This document shows, piece by piece, positions 58,868 through 64,000 of a stretch of DNA of 64,000 nt. A program made the position numbers and the translations under genes. The stretch is taken from NCBI GenBank assembly GCA_034770075.1, contig CM068385.1, forward strand, positions 77,802,272 through 77,866,271, in the 5' to 3' direction. The notes under the pieces are model-generated. The model saw only the letters and a list, made by a program, of their open reading frames with translations. It searched no databases and was not told where the DNA came from. The DNA is from Aralia elata. Lineage: Eukaryota; Streptophyta; Magnoliopsida; Apiales; Araliaceae. Numbering within the stretch: position 1 is the first letter of the stretch; every line of letters starts with the position of its first letter.

Positions 58868-60416
58868 TAATTATTCGATAATTTCATGCCAATGTCATAA
58901 TTGTCTAGTCACATATAAGTAACTGATGATCGTTCAACTTTAAGCCTTTGTTGGTGTGTGGAGATCTTAACTCGCGCAATCTCCTTTCTTGTGAAAGTAA
59001 TTTCGCAAACCTGCAAAACAAGTAGCTAGGATGTAATTTGGACATGCATGGTACTAGCTACATACATGCATATTATGATAAACTGAAAATTAGTCAAGAT
59101 TTTGTACCTTTTCAAGGCTTCTTCATTTGTGCCACACCATTTTCTTCTACCGGTTCATAGACACCATTATCCAAATTTACCCTAGAAACTGGTTTCTTCA
59201 ACAATTTTTCACCAATTTCCACCAGCTTTTCCAAGTTCTTATTTGTTGAAATATCCACCGATGAATCTATCCCTGTTAATGTGTCCTCCTACAATATATA
59301 TAACTCGATAAGTACAGTCCTTTAGAGTTTGAATAAACGCCATTATATGATGGTCACGTAATTAATACCCCAGTCTAACACTGAAATCAATATGTGGGTT
59401 AAAATGGATCAACTCTACTACCAATAGATAGTACCAATAGCTTGTCATGATTTTTGGGTATTATGTTGTGCGGAACCCAACCCCGATGGATACAGATTGA
59501 GTTTGATTAATTTAATGATTTACCTGAATTCGAAGGTAGTTTTCTTCGCAATGAAGAGCTTGAGTAACGACGGATAAATGATAATCAACCATATCTCCAC
59601 TTGCTTGAGTAAACACATCCACTAATGGAGTAGAACCTTGATGAATCAACCATCCCAAAACACCCCATTTGCTTGCCATTTTAGCATTATATTTTTGTTC
59701 AACCTTTGCGGACCCAGTGCCTAAAGAAATTATTAGAAAACGACGGTAATCCACAGGCTTAATTGGGAAGAAATCAGGATTTCCATCAAAAATTTGTTTT
59801 GTCACTTCAGTCATGGCAACCAAGGCCTGAAACCAATTATGGTGATTAATTAATTAAAACATTAAATTAATTGACAAGTCTCTAAAATAGGCTTAAAAAC
59901 AATCAATGAAACTAATTTTGAATAATTTATACCGGATTATTAGCTGCAACACCACCATCAATTAAATTGAATTCACGAGTATTCCCTTCACTATCATGGT
60001 TCTCGAAATGATAGGCAGGTAGGTATGTTGGAGCTGCAGAAGTGCTAATGCATATATCAGATAGTCGAGCATCAAAACCAGGGCGCTTCTTCGCCTGCAC
60101 GATATTACAAATATATTTTCACATTTTAAATCAATTTAAAAACATTCTAAAATACATAATTAATTAATACAAATTTATGTTAACTTTTGAAAATAATAAA
60201 TATGATAATAAATAGCGGAGTATCATACTTTTAGTTAATCTTTTGTTTGCACTTAAATTTAATAAAAATAGATTACGGATATTGGAGTGACCTCATAAGT
60301 AGAGAAAATGGTGGGCTGCAAATGCTTGATATCAAAAGTAGGAATGACCACATTAGTCAAGGTTTGATGCAACCGAGTCTCTCTTAGCTTTTCCCTCACA
60401 ACATTATGAAGGTGAC
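58868..60416 (-). pseudogene. Patatin-like phospholipase, copy B (exons 3-7 only)
   Basis: Five exons match copy A: exon 7 (about 58868-59010), exon 6 (59108-59288), exon 5 (59524-59826), exon 4 (about 59938-60095) and the 3' part of exon 3 (about 60291-60416). Exon 6 is 5 bp longer than in copy A (+2 and +3), which shifts the frame. Exon 7 lacks 7 bp near its end. Exon 3 is cut by the Gypsy-type LTR at 60417. Exon 5 is still fully open (about 100 codons). Exons 1 and 2, if present, lie right of the window. This is clearly a pseudogene. Confidence 0.87.
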
Positions 60417-63400
60417 TGTCACGCCCCCAAATCCGTGTCCCTTAAACCTCGGACTTGGTGCGTCACGATACATCATCTTCGTATACATGTTCTATAACTA
60501 ATGCGGAAAATATAAACATACATTGTTTATTTCAGAGTATTCTACAACATTTCCCAAGGTCTACAACCTTTAACTTAATACATACCTTAATAACTCAAAA
60601 GATTTACATAATCACTTTCATAAAATATCATAATAGTTAACGCATATTAAGTTACTCTTGAACTTTTCCTCTTGTCTTTGTCCTTCCTCGAACATTCGCC
60701 TTAATCTGAAATTTGTTATCATGATATAGCAAGGGTGAGCAACTATTTTGCTCAGCAAGTTTAAATACAAGAAAGATATATCATGATTGAAAAGGATAAG
60801 CTTTCGAATTTTCAACAATATATAATAATTTTGAAAGAACGATAATCAAATTTCAATAAACGAATAACTGAATCAATAACGCTGAGTGGCCAACAATGAC
60901 CATGAACAAATTTGGTAATCAAGGTGATCAGCCTTTTATACCACGTGAACATATTCAACTTGCACTAAGTGCGATTAACAATAAATTTCACTGAGGTGGA
61001 ATAATTAACAATAATTAAACCACTAACATGCTTGAAAATATTAATTCAAGTTTGAGTTAGGAAACTTGAAATAACGTAAGAAGTTTAGGGTTAAGAACTT
61101 GCCTTGTCCGTTGATTACTGCTACGCAATCTAATTTAATCTCTTATGAAAGACCTATCATTTATAAGATTGATCTTTCAATCAGCATATCATATCATACC
61201 GCATAATACTACTACTTTTATAAATAAATCATCTAACATTTAGCCACATAATCAAATGTTAGATAACACCTTAAACCATCAATATTATTCTCGTCCTTTT
61301 GATAATATTCCAATCACTTAATCAACATCTTTAAAACTCTCGTCTAAATATTATTAATCATTTAATAATATTTTAATAATTTCTTAGGCACTTAGAAATA
61401 TTATTAATCATTTAATAATATTCTAATCACACTTTAATATTATTAATCATTAATCATTTAATAATATTTTAATTCACTTTCAAATATTATTAACCCTTTA
61501 ATAATATTTTGATCACTTAATATCAATTTATTAATGTCTTAATCATTACAAATATTATTAACCACTTAATAATTATTTTAATCATCTAATAATAATTCAA
61601 ACTAATATTATTAATTTATTTAATAATATTTTAATCATTTATTAGATTCATGAACAATTTTAATTTAATTGTTTATCCTTACTATTTAATTTAGTTAACA
61701 TACATATTTGGTCATACACAATAATATTTTTATTAAAAATGACCAAATTACCCATATAAAATCTTAACATATCATATTAAAGGTCATTAAGCAATAAAAT
61801 AACATTCACACATTTTTCAACTTAACATAACTTAATTTTTCTCATTTATTCTTAACTTAATCATAGGTATGAAAAATACTAAAACAACTTATTATTTTTT
61901 TTATCTTTTGAGAAATATCAGTATATGATAGTTTAGTTCTATAATAATTTTCCTGTAATTTTTGCAATTTCGTTTCCTATTTTTAAATAGGCCTAAAACA
62001 GTTCCAACATGGCTACATTTATCATAAATTATCCGTTTCGTTCAAAAATTCTCTGAAATTTTATACGGTAGACTCATGTTACCATATACTCATCCCAGTT
62101 AAATTTTCACAATTTTCTGGGTTGTATTCAGTGAGTTATACCAATTTACTTTTAAAATCGCATTTTCTTATAAAAGCCATAACTCCCTCTCCAGGACATC
62201 GAAAAATTCTCATCTTTGGACAGCATCTAGTTAACTTGATATACTATCATATCACAAAAGACCAGAATTTTTAGAGTAATTAAAGTGACCGAAACAATCT
62301 TTATAAAAACTGGACAGTAGGCTCACTGGATTTTCCAGTTTTTTTCGCAGCAGGAACTGTTTTACTAAAAATAACACCACGGTTGATCCGTCTAATCTTT
62401 TTTGAGTGATTCCACTTGGGTTCATCAGATAACTCATAGATCTAACACCTCTCTTTGACGGATCGCGAAAAGAAGTTATAGATTTCAAATGATAAAAATC
62501 TAAAGTGGACTGAAATTTAGTGCTTTTAGGCTTAAAAACTGTTTTGTTCTTCTTTCATTTTATTTCTTTCCTTGAATTCTTTTGTTGGATTCTTGCTAAT
62601 ACATGGCTAAACCATCACATATCAACTTAAACATGTCCTCCTTACATAAATTTCTATAAAAATTAACATCTAAATCAAAAACTTAATTAAAATTTAGGAA
62701 TTACCTTTTCATTTTCTTCATTTCTTCCTCTTCTTCCTTCTTCCTCTCTTCTTCTCTTTCTTTTTTTCTGAATATTAGGGGAGGAGTACGGGTGTATGAG
62801 AGAAAGGAGAGAGCTGATCATTACTCTTATTAGGCAAAGCCATTAATTCAACCTCACATGCCCCATCTCTTTTCCTTAGCCAATTGCAAGCAAGTTAGGT
62901 GAGAAAATTGGGAGATGTCTTGGAAGCATGTAGAAATATTAAGTTTAACACTTACACCATTCACAACTCCACTCGCCCCATTCCATGCACCTCCAATAGA
63001 CAAAGAAATTAATCCACCAATAGGAAAGAAGGTAGGTGAAGGAAATAAGAAAAATATTGGAATTATTAGTGGGTAAAGAAAACCTACTACCTCATGCTAC
63101 GGTTTGTTCCCTCCTTTGCCTAAAATAAGTTCCTCTTTCCTCCAAATTTTCAAGATTCAGCAGCCCATTTGGGCCCCATGCCATATTAATTTAATTCTTC
63201 CTCATTTATTAGTTACATTATTCATTTAATTGTCCACTTGACCATTTTGCGTTCTAAGAAGTAACTATTTTTTTTGAACTTATAGTCGATTCTTACTAAT
63301 TTCGGCGTTCCCAACGTCATGGACATGTCAATTTCATCAAATTCATCTCCGAAACTCAAATTCGAGTTTTCTACCACTATTCTTGTCTTATATGCAATTA

Positions 63401-64000
63401 TTCGCTTCCTTAGTTAGTAAACTAAAATAATTCGTTTAAACTAACTATTAAATTACATCTCGTCACTTTAATTATTAATAAATATGTAATACACATATAT
63501 CCATTCACTCATCTCATTTACCCAAGTAATATCTATAAAAACTTTATTTTAAATAATTATACGCTTTGTTAGTTCAAACTAATTAAATTAATTAACTTTG
63601 ACCAACTATTAATCCACATTAAATATCATACCATTATTCATATTACATATAATTATTGTAATATAAATAAAATTATCATCATTAACTAAATAAATTTCTT
63701 TATTCAATTAATTAAAACAAATATTTTAACCCACTAATTTTCGAAGTGAATTAATTAACTCGTATACGAAATTTACTTCATAATAATTCTATCACCGTCC
63801 AAGGCTAAATATTCAAATTATATTATTTCATAATATAATTTAATTTAATCTCAATTAATTAATATTAATTAATTAATTAATTTTACCCAATATATGTGTA
63901 TATATTTCACATCTATATATACACATTTAACCTATTACACAAAATCACATACTTCACATTATATGAAACACATATATACATATATGTTCAAATCTACTTT
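60417..64000 (-). mobile_element. Gypsy-type LTR (at least 3.58 kb), runs off right edge
   Basis: Begins TGTCACGCCCCCAAATCCG immediately after GTGAC, inside patatin exon 3. The start resembles the complete Gypsy LTR at 13877 (TGTGACACCCCCAAATCCG). A GGGTGAGCAAC...CTCAGCAAG block near 60735 also has a counterpart near 14210, so the sense strand is minus. AT-rich ATTATTAAT repeats occupy 61320-61650. No inner end, primer site or coding sequence is reached before 64000, and no GC-rich palindrome array is seen. No frame here is supported as a gene. Confidence 0.8.

Larger units (their letters stand above)
55221..60416. repeat. Duplicated segment, copy B
   Basis: Colinear with 29463-40757 once insertions are removed. 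It contains its own inserted retroelement (about 55479-56924). It is cut at 60416, inside patatin exon 3, by a Gypsy-type LTR. Confidence 0.88.

Noticed and set aside
62252..62488. 78-codon minus-strand frame in the right-hand LTR
   Set aside because: It lies within non-coding LTR sequence with no recognisable domain.

Overview
This is nuclear DNA from a flowering plant, very probably a eudicot. It is AT-rich, its coding sequences are split by GT-AG introns, and it is dominated by plant transposon families: Copia, chromovirus-type Gypsy, CACTA, FAR1/Mutator, hAT and Harbinger-like MITEs. The host-derived sequences are plant-type patatin, thioredoxin h, LEA_2/NHL, IQD and RPN11. I found no rRNA, tRNA, CRISPR or bacterial feature, and I cannot name the species. 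No host gene in the window is fully intact; the best preserved is a patatin-like gene with one premature stop codon.

Region 1 (1-28324) is a stack of nested elements. The oldest layer is a minus-strand Copia-like retrotransposon. The end of its 3' LTR is at 1-295, its gag is near 1.2-4.6 kb, its tRNA-iMet-like primer site is at 4604-4615, and its 5' LTR is at 4618-5176 plus 27655-28324. Its gag is split by a solo LTR (1481-3319, target duplication CTTTG). Its 5' LTR is split by a complete 22.5-kb CACTA transposon (5177-27654, target duplication CTC). The CACTA element carries a decayed TNP2-type transposase and a decayed Transposase_24-type gene. An intron of the second gene is split by a complete 11.5-kb Gypsy chromovirus (13877-25336) with 2.75-2.8 kb LTRs and a gag-pol frame broken only by stop codons.

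Region 2 (28325-43382) is one copy (A) of a duplicated segment. It holds a fragment of RPN11 exon 1 and a complete seven-exon patatin-like gene on the minus strand. Two elements were inserted into it. One is a 3.2-kb Gypsy-type solo LTR (29801-32975, target duplication CACGT). The other is a 4.3-kb non-autonomous CACTA element (33603-37936, target duplication ATG) that carries pieces of an LEA_2/NHL gene, a thioredoxin h gene and an IQD-like gene.

Region 3 (43383-55220) has a non-genic stretch, then a Mutator-like element (47010-51438) with 56-bp inverted ends and a nearly intact FAR1-type transposase gene, sitting between TA microsatellites. It is followed by a stray patatin exon 2 interrupted by a deleted Copia element (51581-52672), a hAT-type MITE and a Harbinger-type MITE.

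Region 4 (55221-64000) is copy B of the duplicated segment. It has a decayed retroelement with a 124-bp LTR, RPN11 exon 1 again, and patatin exons 3-7. The patatin remnant is cut in exon 3 by another long Gypsy-type LTR that runs off the right edge. Comparing copies A and B gives natural 'empty sites' that verify the boundaries of two insertions. The two copies therefore serve as controls for each other, and most of the interest of the window lies in that insertion history and in the gene fragments carried by the elements.
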